Notes: generated by a model not told the origin, from the letters alone. Counted from the first letter of the stretch, positions 1 to 9,086 are shown. The stretch is 64,000 bases of DNA from Hyunsoonleella jejuensis (GCF_900111025.1 NZ_FOFN01000001.1:1364001-1428000), one strand, 5' to 3'. Numbers and translations are program-made.

Positions 1-742
1 CGGCAGATGCGGGCACACTGACTGCCGATGCGGGCACGGTAACCCTAACGGGCGACAGTGCAACCATCAGCGCAACGCCAGATGGCAACGTCGTGGTGCC
101 AGAGGGCTACAGCAAGCTATTTGTACTGACCTCGGGCGACGATTTAGTGATCGAAGCGGTAGGCGCAGAGCCAAGTTTCCCGGTAACAGCAGCGGGCAAG
201 TACACGATCCACACCTTGGTATATGACGGAAGGGAGGACAGCCCTAACTTTTTGAACCTTGGCGTAGTGACCTTGGGAGAGACCACGGGAGGCGCAGTAT
301 TAGGTTTGGTGATTGACAATGGCCTATGTGCCGCACTGGATGTAGCGGGCGCACCGGTAATGGTAGAGACCTGTACGGCAGATGCGGGCACACTGACTGC
401 CGATGCGGGCACGGTAACCCTAACGGGCGACAGTGCAACCATCAGCGCAACGCCAGATGGCAACGTCGTGGTGCCAGAGGGCTACAGTAAGCTATTTGTA
501 CTGACCTCGGGCGACGATTTAGTGATCGAAGCGGTAGGCGCAGAGCCAAGTTTTCCGGTAACAGCAGCGGGCAAGTACACGATCCATACCTTGGTATATG
601 ACGGAAGGGAGGACAGCCCTAACTTTTTGAACCTTGGCGTAGTGACCTTGGGAGAGACCACGGGAGGCGCAGTATTAGGTTTGGTGATTGACAATGGCCT
701 ATGTGCCGCACTGGATGTAGCGGGCGCACCGGTAATGGTAGA
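1..742 (+). repeat. Tandem 375-bp coding repeats, nearly identical
   Basis: The sequence from base 1 recurs from base 376 with a period of 375 bp (125 codons), and homology of the second unit ends near 742. I count three differences between the units (AGC/AGT, TTC/TTT, CAC/CAT), all silent C-to-T third-position changes. Each unit also holds a short internal duplication encoding TADAGT twice. The array probably continues upstream of the window. Confidence 0.95.
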
Positions 743-1514
743 AGTTGAAGAAGAAGTCTGTGAAGCTTCCTCTGGCAAAATGTACTCACCCAAACCTATA
801 CAATGCTTAAATGGTGGTGAAGCAACAATTTCTGCTCAATTTAATCAACAACCATACATTCCTGAAGGATATCAACAATTGTATGTATTAACCGAGGCAT
901 ATTCTTTAACAATTCTACAAGTTTCAGAAACACCTGAATTTGAAGTAGATCATAGAGGCTTCTACCGTATTCATAGTTTGGTGTATAACCCAGGTACGCT
1001 AGACTTAAGTATTGTTCAGTTTGGTGTAACAACAGGTTTTGATGTATTAGGTTTAATTGAAGCAAATAACATCTGTGCATCATTAGATGTAAGAGGCGCT
1101 ATTAGTCTAGTGATTGGTTCTAGATGGTTCTGCTATTTCTTTAATAAATACAGAGCTAGAAACGGTAACAATAATGGAAAAGGATTAAATGATGATGATT
1201 TAGCAGGATATATTAATGCCTTTGACAATTATGATGAATTCGAAGCATCTTTTGTAGAGCAAAATGATGAAGTACGATTCTATCCAAACCCAGTAGTTAA
1301 TAATTTAAATGTTGAAATTAGATTATTTGAAAATGAAGACATGAATTATAACATTATGGATGTAAGAGGTAGAATGATTATGAGTGGTTCCGCGGAAGCA
1401 TTAAAATTTGGAAAGTTTACTTTAAATACAAATCAATTTGCAAAAGGAATGTATATCGTGAATTTTGTATCAGAGTTTAGAACAATAACCAAAAAAATAA
1501 TTATTGAGAAGTAA
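1..1514 (+). CDS. Repetitive secreted protein with T9SS C-terminal sorting domain (5' end outside window)
   Basis: The reading frame is open from base 3, so the gene begins upstream; the GTG at 93 lies inside a repeat and is not a start. The visible protein has two almost identical 125-residue modules, containing PEGYSKLFVLTSG and YTIHTLVYDGRED, then a third diverged module (PEGYQQLYVLTEA, YRIHSLVYNPGT). After a linker comes a C-terminal domain of about 80 residues (FYPNPVVNNLNVEI, KGMYIVNF, ending KKIIIEK) that matches type A T9SS sorting domains. I infer a large cell-surface or released repeat protein; its ligand is unknown. The repeats are GC-rich while the third module and tail are AT-rich like the neighbours. 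Confidence 0.85.
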   Translation, partial: ADAGTLTADAGTVTLTGDSATISATPDGNVVVPEGYSKLFVLTSGDDLVIEAVGAEPSFPVTAAGKYTIHTLVYDGREDSPNFLNLGVVTLGETTGGAVLGLVIDNGLCAALDVAGAPVMVETCTADAGTLTADAGTVTLTGDSATISATPDGNVVVPEGYSKLFVLTSGDDLVIEAVGAEPSFPVTAAGKYTIHTLVYDGREDSPNFLNLGVVTLGETTGGAVLGLVIDNGLCAALDVAGAPVMVEVEEEVCEASSGKMYSPKPIQCLNGGEATISAQFNQQPYIPEGYQQLYVLTEAYSLTILQVSETPEFEVDHRGFYRIHSLVYNPGTLDLSIVQFGVTTGFDVLGLIEANNICASLDVRGAISLVIGSRWFCYFFNKYRARNGNNNGKGLNDDDLAGYINAFDNYDEFEASFVEQNDEVRFYPNPVVNNLNVEIRLFENEDMNYNIMDVRGRMIMSGSAEALKFGKFTLNTNQFAKGMYIVNFVSEFRTITKKIIIEK

Positions 1515-1537
1515 TTATTTGAGATTATAATTAACTT

Positions 1538-1565
1538 AAAGCCGCAATTGTATTGCGGCTTTTTA
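1538..1565. terminator. Intrinsic terminator between convergent genes
   Basis: The stem AAAGCCGCAA / TTGCGGCTTT has a 5-nt loop and is followed by a T-rich tract. It lies between the stop of the T9SS repeat protein and the stop of the convergent TonB receptor gene, so it may serve both strands. Confidence 0.85.
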
Positions 1566-1568
1566 CTT

Positions 1569-3920
1569 TTAAAAAACAACCCGAAAACTAACGTTAGGTG
1601 TTAAGCCCAATGAAATATTCTCAATGGGTGTCACATTGTTGTTTTCATTTAAAATGTAATATCTGTTTAAGATGTTTTGTTTGTTTAAAACATTCCATAG
1701 TGAAGTACCTATAACGGCTCTTATACCTTCCGAAAGGTTAAAATTGTAAGTAGCTGAAACATCTGCGCGCATATAATCCTCTAAACGCGAAGCATTAGGA
1801 CTGGCATAATTGATGCGCGTATCATTTTCGTTTTGTTCGAATGTGGGTAATGTAGTTGGTCTTCCAGAAAACCAGTTAAAACCGGCTGCAAGTTTAAAAT
1901 CTCTATAGGTATAGGTGCCGGCAAAAGTTAGTGAATGACGAATATCAGCATTGTTAGGAAATGGCTGTCCGTTGTTTAGGGTTGGAAAGGTATAATTATT
2001 AATACTATAAGAATACCCTAGCCACGTGCTTACTACATCTTGAAACTGTTTGTTGATGAGTACATCAATGCCTTTAATTTCATAGCTACCAGTGGCATAT
2101 GTGAACTGATATTGGTTTTGAAACCCTTGACTTCTGGTAGTAATGCCATCTACTTTTTTGATAAATGCTTCAGCACTAATCAAAATTTTGTTTTTATTAA
2201 AGTGAATACCAGCCGAGGCTTGTTTGCTTTTTACTATCGGAACAGGAAACAGTGATTTTTCATTTACTATCTCTGTTTCGGTTCTTTCAGTGGCTAAAAC
2301 CCAGCGACGTTTTTCTATACCCAAAAAGTCATTTTGTAAATCAATGATTTGAGAAGCAGTCTGACTTTTAAATTCTCCTAAAAGTTCAAAACGAAACACA
2401 TTTAAAAAACGCTGACTAAAATTAAGTCGTGGCTCAATCAAAATATCATCAGATATATCTATATGATTGATACGAGCACCAATATTCAATCTGGTTTTGG
2501 CATTAGTTGATAAAAAAGCACTTTCAGCATAAACAGAATGACTTCTTACGACATCACGAACAAAACTTCTGAAATTAGGATTATTTACGTCTTCTAAATT
2601 ACTAATGCCAATTTCAGAAAACTGATAGCCTAAATTGAATTTGAAATTATGATTTGGTTTATAATCAACATCTAATCTTGCAGAGCCATCAAAAACTTCG
2701 TTTTCTTGTATCAGGCGTTGATTGTTTACAATATCAAAGTTAGTAGCATCCAAATCATAATTGGTAACATAAAATTGAGCTCTCGTTGAAAATATGTTAC
2801 TCCAATCTCTAATGTATGTTAAGCCGTAAGCAAAATTTTGTTGTGAAAGACTACTATTTAGCGCTTCGCTTCTGTTATTTATGGTAGATTGTTCTTCATA
2901 GTTTAAGCTATTATTGATATTCATAAAATGAAGACGGACTTTATCTTTTTTAGAGATATCGTATAAAAATTTTGCTGTAATATCATAAAATGAAAACTTT
3001 TCATTTTGAGAAATAATGTCGTTACTTTTAGCATTATTTGATAAATCAGAATCCTGAAACACACGTTTAAAATATTGGTTGTAAGTAGGTGTTACTATTA
3101 AATCAGTAATGGAGCGTCTAGTGGATAATTGCAATTCTGTATTATGTGTTAATGGAAGTTTGGCATAGGCATGTGCATTGATTAGATTGAAGCCTGCACC
3201 CGCATTAAACTTGCCATCAACATCATTGGATAATTGCATGTCTATCACACTAGAAACACCATCGCCAAATCTTGCTCGAGTACCGTTTTTAGAAACATTC
3301 ACTTTTTTTGTAGTATAAGGATTAAAAGCAGAAATCAATCCGAAGAAATGTCCAGATTGATACATTTTGATACCATCCCAAAGTATTAGATTTTGGTCGT
3401 GTGTACCACCTCTAATATTCAAATTTGATACAGATTCTTCAACACTAAAAACACCAGGTAAGGCTTGAATGGTTTGTAATACATCTGGTTCAATCAACCC
3501 AGGTAAAATACCAAATTGCTCAGGTTTCACAGTAAGAGAACCATCGTTTAGTTTTGTAATACCTGAGGTTAAATAATTTTTGACGACTACTTCTTCCAGT
3601 TGCTCCCGAATAATGGTTTTGTCAGTTTCTTCCCGTTTTACAATAGTGATGAATCTACTGTTAAGAATGCTGAACTTTAAGTTGGTTGACAATTCTAATT
3701 CATAAATAGCATCGGTAAGTTCTAAATCTTCAGAAGGTAATGGGGCTTCAATATTTGCGATAGTTTCATCGATATAAGAAAAACTAACATCGTACCTTTC
3801 AGAAAGTATTTTTAAAATAGCAATAAGCGGTTGTGTTTCTTGATTGGCTTGCGAGAAACCTTTTAAACCATTCAAAAAAAATAAGATACTTAAAAGAAAA
3901 AGGCCTCCTTTTTTATTCAC
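1569..3920 (-). CDS. FecA-like TonB-dependent outer-membrane receptor with STN domain
   Basis: The 783-residue protein has a signal peptide (about 1-24, ending GFSQA), an STN-like signalling domain (about 30-95) and a plug (about 135-235, with NIRGGTHDQNLILWDGI). A long beta-barrel follows and ends in an aromatic residue (VSFRVVF). The STN domain implies transmembrane signalling to the FecR-type anti-sigma factor encoded just upstream. The start is GTG, overlapping the fecR stop by 8 nt, so translation is probably coupled. The substrate (siderophore, oligosaccharide or other) cannot be told from sequence. It is the last gene of a four-gene minus-strand unit. Confidence 0.9.
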   Translation of the reverse strand: MNKKGGLFLLSILFFLNGLKGFSQANQETQPLIAILKILSERYDVSFSYIDETIANIEAPLPSEDLELTDAIYELELSTNLKFSILNSRFITIVKREETDKTIIREQLEEVVVKNYLTSGITKLNDGSLTVKPEQFGILPGLIEPDVLQTIQALPGVFSVEESVSNLNIRGGTHDQNLILWDGIKMYQSGHFFGLISAFNPYTTKKVNVSKNGTRARFGDGVSSVIDMQLSNDVDGKFNAGAGFNLINAHAYAKLPLTHNTELQLSTRRSITDLIVTPTYNQYFKRVFQDSDLSNNAKSNDIISQNEKFSFYDITAKFLYDISKKDKVRLHFMNINNSLNYEEQSTINNRSEALNSSLSQQNFAYGLTYIRDWSNIFSTRAQFYVTNYDLDATNFDIVNNQRLIQENEVFDGSARLDVDYKPNHNFKFNLGYQFSEIGISNLEDVNNPNFRSFVRDVVRSHSVYAESAFLSTNAKTRLNIGARINHIDISDDILIEPRLNFSQRFLNVFRFELLGEFKSQTASQIIDLQNDFLGIEKRRWVLATERTETEIVNEKSLFPVPIVKSKQASAGIHFNKNKILISAEAFIKKVDGITTRSQGFQNQYQFTYATGSYEIKGIDVLINKQFQDVVSTWLGYSYSINNYTFPTLNNGQPFPNNADIRHSLTFAGTYTYRDFKLAAGFNWFSGRPTTLPTFEQNENDTRINYASPNASRLEDYMRADVSATYNFNLSEGIRAVIGTSLWNVLNKQNILNRYYILNENNNVTPIENISLGLTPNVSFRVVF

Positions 3921-4809
3921 GTTTTAAAATAATCGTGTTGTTTTGTTTGCTGTAGGTTACTTGTAAAGGTAGTGCAATAGATTTTAGTGCAACATTAAGA
4001 TTATCGTGTGTAAAAGACCCTGTAAATAATTGCGTTGCATCAATATTCATTAGTGTAACCTTAACCTCATACTGTCTTTCAAACTCAGCAACAACTTGTT
4101 TAAACGGAATACTTTTAAATTCACTTTCGTTATTTAACCACGAAGGCGTGGAGCGGAATTCTTTTTCTTTAGCAATAATTTTCCCATCGATAACCAAAAA
4201 GCTGTCTCCAGGTTTTAATTTTGTTTCTTTAGTGTTGTATGTTACCCCAACTAAACCTTCGTAGCAAATAACCTCAAAATAATTGTCCCGTTGTTTTACA
4301 TTAAATTGAGTACCATAAACCGTAACGGTTCCTGATGTTGTGTTTACGTTGAATGAAGAGCCTTTGGCAACCTTAAAAAAGGCTTCACCTTGTAAGTTTA
4401 CATCACGTTCTTTTTTCCAATCATTTTTATTATAAGCTAACAACGACTTTGCGTTGAGGGAAACGGTAGATGCATCTGGCAACTCTACAGTGGTTTTTTG
4501 AGCCAACTGTGTAGTAACAGTAGTGTCTAGCGTAGTGGTATAATAGTATACGCTAAAACAAATAGCTAAAACTGCAGCAACACGCATCAATGGTTTTAAC
4601 CAGTTGTTTTTTGGTGCGCTTTTAACTTTAATAGAAGATAATACGTTTTCTAATTCGGCAGAAGTATCGTAATTATCTGCTTTAAAGTGTTGCAGATTGG
4701 TTTGTAACTTCACTAAATCTTTATAGTCTTCCAAGGCTTTAAAAGCTTCGAATTCCTGATCGTTTAGATCGTTATTTAACCATTTTAATATGAGTTCTTC
4801 TCTGTTCAT
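3913..4809 (-). CDS. FecR-family anti-sigma factor
   Basis: The N-terminal cytoplasmic part starts MNREELILKWLNND. A single transmembrane helix lies near residues 80-98, followed by a periplasmic FecR domain (TVELPDASTVSLNAKS, GEAFFKVAKG) and a C-terminal DUF4974-like region (PFKQVVAEFERQYEV, ending NNTIILKRE). It should hold the ECF sigma factor inactive until the TonB receptor's STN domain signals. I chose the ATG at 4809 because the open frame only extends upstream to a TTG. Its stop overlaps the receptor start. Confidence 0.9.
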   Translation of the reverse strand: MNREELILKWLNNDLNDQEFEAFKALEDYKDLVKLQTNLQHFKADNYDTSAELENVLSSIKVKSAPKNNWLKPLMRVAAVLAICFSVYYYTTTLDTTVTTQLAQKTTVELPDASTVSLNAKSLLAYNKNDWKKERDVNLQGEAFFKVAKGSSFNVNTTSGTVTVYGTQFNVKQRDNYFEVICYEGLVGVTYNTKETKLKPGDSFLVIDGKIIAKEKEFRSTPSWLNNESEFKSIPFKQVVAEFERQYEVKVTLMNIDATQLFTGSFTHDNLNVALKSIALPLQVTYSKQNNTIILKRE

Positions 4810-4852
4810 CTTGTCGTTATTCAATTATATAACAGGTTACTTTTATTTTTTC

Positions 4853-5509
4853 CTACCCGCTATTTCCATTTTTATCAAAACTTTTGAATTTTTCTAATAC
4901 ATCCCATACTTGATGCTTACTGTATTCACCTAAATAAAAACAGAATAGTCCTTTTGGATTAATCACTATAAAATATCCATATCTCACTTCGTGCTTGTAA
5001 AATATTTTATTAAAAACTTTGTTTATGTCTGGTATCCAATTTACTATAGAATTATGAAAATATTTTAATTCGGTATTTTCAGGAGATGTTATCCAAAAAT
5101 GACTAACGTCTTGATTTTTATGCAATTCTTTTATGTAGTCAGAATCAAAAATATTCCAAGTAGATTTTGACTTGTGCTTGGACTTTACAAAAGAAGAACT
5201 CAAGTAATTTATAACAATGTATTGTGTTGAATCAATTTTAGGTCTATCACTAATTTCGTTTAAATAGTTTTTAAAACTTTGCAATTGCTCTTTATTAAAT
5301 TCACCATAATGTAATCTTTCTGCAAGTAAGTTATATTGAATAGAGTCATCTTCAAACTGAACATCAATGTTTTTAGAGTAGTCTTTATTATTTAAGAATG
5401 TCCTTCTATTTATTTCAGTACCATTTTCATCAAAAAACTTCTTCACTTTTTTCTGTGAGAAGCCCAATAACGTGACTAAAAGGGTAGCGTAAACTATATA
5501 GTTTTTCAT
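4853..5509 (-). CDS. Small secreted protein of unknown function in an ECF operon
   Basis: The 218-residue protein has an N-terminal signal peptide (MKNYIVYATLLVTLLGFSQ) and a lysine-rich start to the mature part. No cysteine pair or recognisable catalytic motif is visible. The C-terminal segment (RYGYFIVINPKGLFCFYLGE) looks like a beta-strand pair of a thioredoxin-like or small alpha/beta fold, but that is only an impression. It lies 12 nt after the sigma gene and 43 nt before fecR, an unusual insertion into the usual sigma-FecR order. It may modulate the signalling pair. Confidence 0.7.
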   Translation of the reverse strand: MKNYIVYATLLVTLLGFSQKKVKKFFDENGTEINRRTFLNNKDYSKNIDVQFEDDSIQYNLLAERLHYGEFNKEQLQSFKNYLNEISDRPKIDSTQYIVINYLSSSFVKSKHKSKSTWNIFDSDYIKELHKNQDVSHFWITSPENTELKYFHNSIVNWIPDINKVFNKIFYKHEVRYGYFIVINPKGLFCFYLGEYSKHQVWDVLEKFKSFDKNGNSG

Positions 5510-5521
5510 CTTAATTTAACA

Positions 5522-6040
5522 TTACAACTCCTTAATCTCTTTCCGTAAGTTCTCCAACGCTCCATAAATGCGTTTTTCAACAGCTTTGGTAGAAATATCT
5601 AATAACTCAGCTATTTCTTTAAAACGTTTCCCTTCCACACGGTTCATCATAAAAGCCACGCGTTGCGCTTCGGTTAAATTTGCCAGCGCACGTTGCAGCT
5701 TATCATTATATTCAGATTCCTGCATTAAAAACTCAGGGCTCTCATTGGTGCTAAATTTCGGGTTAGAGGTTTGTTGGTGTTTTAAAACTACCTTTTGGTG
5801 TGCTACTTCATTCAACATTAAATTGTTGGCAGTGGTAAATACAAAACTCTTTGCTTTATCAGGAGAAATCTTCGCGCAATTTTGCCACAGCTTTACAAAA
5901 GCTTCCTGTACTTTGTCTTTTGGGTTTAGTAATTCCCCAAACTTATAGTATAGAAAATCGTGTAAGTTCTTTGAATGTTTATTGAAAATAGATGAAAATA
6001 TACGTTCTTCACAAATATTTTCATGTAATTGTTTCGCCAT
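5522..6040 (-). CDS. ECF-type RNA polymerase sigma factor (FecI-like)
   Basis: The 172-residue protein has sigma region 2 (about 18-90: LHDFLYYKF, KDKVQEAFVKLWQNC, FVFTTANNLMLNEVAHQ) and region 4 (about 113-170: LTEAQRVAFMMNRVEGKRF, then a helix-turn-helix IAELLDISTKAVEKRI). Length and layout fit the Bacteroidota FecI-like ECF group. It heads the unit sigma, secreted protein, FecR, TonB receptor and diverges from the acidic lipoprotein gene across about 160 nt. It probably activates its own operon and perhaps the lipoprotein. Confidence 0.92.
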   Translation of the reverse strand: MAKQLHENICEERIFSSIFNKHSKNLHDFLYYKFGELLNPKDKVQEAFVKLWQNCAKISPDKAKSFVFTTANNLMLNEVAHQKVVLKHQQTSNPKFSTNESPEFLMQESEYNDKLQRALANLTEAQRVAFMMNRVEGKRFKEIAELLDISTKAVEKRIYGALENLRKEIKEL

Positions 6041-6199
6041 GAGTTTTGGTAGTTGGTGCCTCTAAAATAAAGGTTTTTTGCAATTTTGGTTTTGGAATTT
6101 GGAATTTATTTTTTGAAATTTTTTAAAAAGAGGGTAGGTGTTTTTAAAGTTTACCTGTTTTATAATAAAAACGGATTGTTTAACCCAAAAACATATACC

Positions 6200-7930
6200 A
6201 TGAAAACTAAGTTTAAATTTATAGTACTACTTCCTTTTTTTGCCCTTTTAATGCTCACCTCGTGTCAGGATGAGATTGTTGACATTACTCCTCCTGACGA
6301 GGCTGAAGCTCTTACCGAAAGTTCTGAGCTTACCAGCTTTATTAGTGCCACTTCTAAAAACGACGGTTCTAAAGACAACATTATTGACGGTACAAGTTGT
6401 ATCTCCATTAAGCTACCAGTTGTTGTAAAAGTTCGCGGACTTGAAATTAGAATTGATTCTGAAGCAGACTACATCAAAATTAAAAGATTATATGAAGAGT
6501 TTGAAGACGATATCGATCGTTTAGATATCATATTCCCTATTACGATTGTTACTTCAGAGCACGAAGAAATTACCATAGAAAGCGCTGAACAATTATCAGA
6601 ATTTATTGCTGATTGTAAAGACGATGATGAAGAAGATGAAAAAGAAATAAGATGTGTTGATTTTCAATTCCCAATTGCATTTTCAGTATTCGATAGAGAT
6701 TTTCAAATGATTGAAGTTGTTAATATTGAAAACGATAGACAATTATACCGTTTTATGAAACGTGTTAAAAACTCTGAAGTTTTTGCAAGTTTAAACTTCC
6801 CGGTAAATATGGTTTTAAAAGATGGTACTGTATTAACAGCTGAAAACAACGAGCAACTAAAACGTATTATTGATACTGCTAAAGATAGCTGTGAAGAAGA
6901 CGACGATTTTTCGAAAGAGCGCTTAGAAAAATATTTAAAAAGATGCCCTTGGATTGTTTACGAGTTTAAAAGGGATAACCAAGACAATGAAGCGTTTACG
7001 CAGTATGCCATTAATTTTAAAGATGACGGTGTGGTAATTATGCGCTCAAGAAATGGAGACGTATTAACAGGAACTTGGGGATTAAGACGCACAAGACGTG
7101 GTGTGCTTTTAAAAATGGAGTTTGAGAATTTAGCCGATTTTAATTTAGAATGGTTGTTATACGATTTTGAAGACGGAAAGATTAAAATCTATGAAGAAGG
7201 CGGTAACAGAATTATATTGAAAAGAAACTGTGATGTAGTTATAGATATTACTAAAGAGCGTGTTGAGAATTTCTTAAAAGAGTGTTTGTGGAGAATCACC
7301 GAACTGGAAGTGGATGATACCAACAGAGAAGATGAATACATTGGTACACCATTAAAATTCTTTGATAATAACGTTGTTAAAATTAGAGTTAATGGAGAAT
7401 TGGTTCAAGGTACTTACGAAGTATTGGTTAGAAACGCTGGCATTGGTTTAGAAATTAACCTTGAAGGTAGACCAAATTTAAAACTACAATGGATTATCAA
7501 GTTCTTAAGTAAAGATGAAATTGAGCTGACGAACGGCGACAATGAAATGGAACTAGAAAGAGATTGTCCAGACAATGATGAAGATGTAAATTACATTACT
7601 GAAGTATTGGTAAATGGCGTATGGGAAGTAGCATCTTACATGGTTCTTGATGCAGATTTAACGCCAAATTACGACGGTTACGTTATCGGATTTAACGAAA
7701 ACGGTAAGTTATTTGCAGAAGGACAAGGTAACAATTATATAGGCTCTTGGAGGGGGTACAGATACGAAGGCTTAAACCTTGCTTTAAACTTTAGAACAGA
7801 TGATGCGCCATTCTTTGAACTAAGACACCGTTGGAAAATAAAGGAAATCGCACCAAAGCGAATTGAGCTAAAAGATTATAATTCTAATGGTGAAATAGAA
7901 CGCATATTAGTTCTAGAAAACATACAATAA
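6200..7930 (+). CDS. Acidic repeat lipoprotein of unknown function
   Basis: I place the start at the ATG at 6200, because upstream codons of the open frame give no signal sequence whereas MKTKFKFIVLLPFFALLMLTSC is a clean lipoprotein signal. The acidic run after the cysteine (QDEIVDI) fits the Bacteroidota surface-export signal. The mature protein has two related modules of about 80 residues (LPVVVKVRGLEIRIDS; FPVNMVLKDGTVLTAEN) separated by Asp/Glu-rich linkers. Three lipocalin-like modules follow, each starting with a W-[IR]-x-x-E type segment (RCPWIVYEF, ECLWRITELE, NGVWEVASYM). Divergent position next to the ECF sigma gene suggests co-regulation. Ligand unknown. Confidence 0.8.
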   Translation: MKTKFKFIVLLPFFALLMLTSCQDEIVDITPPDEAEALTESSELTSFISATSKNDGSKDNIIDGTSCISIKLPVVVKVRGLEIRIDSEADYIKIKRLYEEFEDDIDRLDIIFPITIVTSEHEEITIESAEQLSEFIADCKDDDEEDEKEIRCVDFQFPIAFSVFDRDFQMIEVVNIENDRQLYRFMKRVKNSEVFASLNFPVNMVLKDGTVLTAENNEQLKRIIDTAKDSCEEDDDFSKERLEKYLKRCPWIVYEFKRDNQDNEAFTQYAINFKDDGVVIMRSRNGDVLTGTWGLRRTRRGVLLKMEFENLADFNLEWLLYDFEDGKIKIYEEGGNRIILKRNCDVVIDITKERVENFLKECLWRITELEVDDTNREDEYIGTPLKFFDNNVVKIRVNGELVQGTYEVLVRNAGIGLEINLEGRPNLKLQWIIKFLSKDEIELTNGDNEMELERDCPDNDEDVNYITEVLVNGVWEVASYMVLDADLTPNYDGYVIGFNENGKLFAEGQGNNYIGSWRGYRYEGLNLALNFRTDDAPFFELRHRWKIKEIAPKRIELKDYNSNGEIERILVLENIQ

Positions 7931-8011
7931 TATTGCTTTTGGTTGATAAAGGAACATCTTACGTATTCGGTTTGTAGGTTGGTTAACTAAGATAAGATTC
8001 CTTTATAAGAT

Positions 8012-8044
8012 AGGCTGCTAAATTTAATTTAGCAGCCTTTTTTT
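8012..8044 (+). terminator. Intrinsic terminator after the acidic lipoprotein gene
   Basis: A 12-bp stem (AGGCTGCTAAAT / ATTTAGCAGCCT) with a 3-nt loop is followed by seven T residues, about 80 nt after the stop codon. Confidence 0.9.
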
Positions 8045-8103
8045 AGTGAAACCCAAACTTGAGAAGTTTTGTAAAAACGCACTCAAGTTTGTTAGTTGAA
8101 CTA

Positions 8104-8133
8104 ATCCCGCTTCTCAGCGGGATCTCTTTTTTT
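8104..8133 (+). repeat. Short palindromic hairpin of the ATCCCGC type with T-run
   Basis: ATCCCGC / GCGGGAT with a 6-nt loop is followed shortly by a run of seven T. Related hairpins occur after rplL and rpsU in this window, so this is either a back-up terminator or a member of a dispersed palindrome family. Confidence 0.6.
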
Positions 8134-8161
8134 GATTTTAACTTGGACGTTCCCCACAACA

Positions 8162-8220
8162 CTTCGACAGGCTCAGTACAGGTGGGTTGGGCTTTTAGTT
8201 TATCCTGAGCGCAGTTGAAG
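8162..8220. repeat. Dispersed inverted repeat (CTTCGACAGGCTCAG type)
   Basis: CTTCGACAGGCTCAG at 8162-8176 pairs imperfectly with CTGAGCGCAGTTGAAG at 8205-8220. I recognise the core from intergenic repeats seen in many Bacteroidota genomes. No coding potential is visible. Together with the neighbouring repeats it accounts for part of the 600-bp gene-free stretch from 7931 to 8525. Confidence 0.6.
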
Positions 8221-8241
8221 GGCTATATCTTTTTTTAGTGT

Positions 8242-8270
8242 CATTGCGAGGAGCCAGCGACGTGGCAATC
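8242..8270. repeat. Dispersed repeat (CATTGCGAGGAG...GTGGCAATC type)
   Basis: A 29-nt imperfect palindrome, with ATTGC and GCAAT at the ends and GAGGAG/GACGTG inside, resembles a common intergenic repeat of Bacteroidota. From 8271 to 8398 I see no gene or clear structure. Confidence 0.55.
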
Positions 8271-8525
8271 TTAATAAACTAAGTTCATAATAAACATTTT
8301 GGGTCTATGTTCTAAAAAAAGGATGCCGTTACTATCCCTAACGCGCTTGTTTGCTAACTACTGTTTTAGGTTGAAAAGATGTTGTGTTTTTGGGAGGGTT
8401 CGTTTAACGGTTTGCATATGGCTTGTGGCGGTTTCAAAGCACTTTTCTGTCCGCTGAAACCAAAGTTGGTAACGGAGCGAAAACCATGATGGTAACCGGT
8501 CACCCGCCATAAGCTATATGCTTTG

Positions 8526-9086
8526 TTACCTGCTGTTATTTTTTATTTTCAAATATTTTGTCGGCACATTATCAGTCAACCAAACTCCATTTTCTGAGAT
8601 ATAAAATTCAAAATTGTCATTGTACATTTTCTCTGCTAAAATCTCAAACAAAAAGGGCTTTCCGTGACGCTGACCAACCTTGATTGCCGTTTCAGTATCG
8701 CTACTTAAGTGAACGTGCTGTCTATTTCGTTTTTCAAGTCCTTTCTCCTGAATCGAGTCAACTGATTTTTCGCTTGTTCCGTGATAAAGGATTTCAGGTG
8801 GTTTTTGATTTTTATAACCTAATTCGATTTCTACAGAATGTCCTTGACTGGCTCTTATCTTGTTTAATTTGTCATTAAAAGCAAATCGTTTTTTTGAATT
8901 AGTTGCAACTATATGATTTAATGTTTCTCTGTCAAATTGAATTCCGTATTTGTTTGATTTCTCAATCAATTCTTTAATGTCAGTCCAACCATTTTGGTCG
9001 AGCTGAATACCAATGGTTTCAGGTTTGTGTCTTAGAACCAGACTTAAAAACTTGCTTATGTGAGTTTGTTGTTTTTCGCTAATCAT
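8526..9086 (-). CDS. kptA: RNA 2'-phosphotransferase (Tpt1/KptA family)
   Basis: The 186-residue protein matches KptA/Tpt1 throughout: SKFLSLVLRHKPETIGI at the N-terminus, IRASQGHS near 77-84, LYHGTS near 100-105, RQHVHLS near 122-128 and GVWLTD..VP..YL near the end. Arg19-His20, Arg67 and Arg122 fall where the family's catalytic Arg-His-Arg-Arg set is expected. The family moves an RNA 2'-phosphate to NAD+, giving ADP-ribose 1'',2''-cyclic phosphate; in bacteria the natural substrate is uncertain. The start overlaps the stop of the upstream unknown gene by 8 nt, so the two are translationally coupled. The last codons lie in the cassette's inner repeat. Confidence 0.93.
   Translation of the reverse strand: MISEKQQTHISKFLSLVLRHKPETIGIQLDQNGWTDIKELIEKSNKYGIQFDRETLNHIVATNSKKRFAFNDKLNKIRASQGHSVEIELGYKNQKPPEILYHGTSEKSVDSIQEKGLEKRNRQHVHLSSDTETAIKVGQRHGKPFLFEILAEKMYNDNFEFYISENGVWLTDNVPTKYLKIKNNSR

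Noticed and set aside
1-742. CRISPR-like or satellite array
   Set aside because: The units are 375-bp in-frame protein repeats with no spacers.
107-793. Minus-strand open frames over the repeat protein
   Set aside because: They are mirror images of the GC-rich repeats; the plus-strand protein ends in a real T9SS domain.
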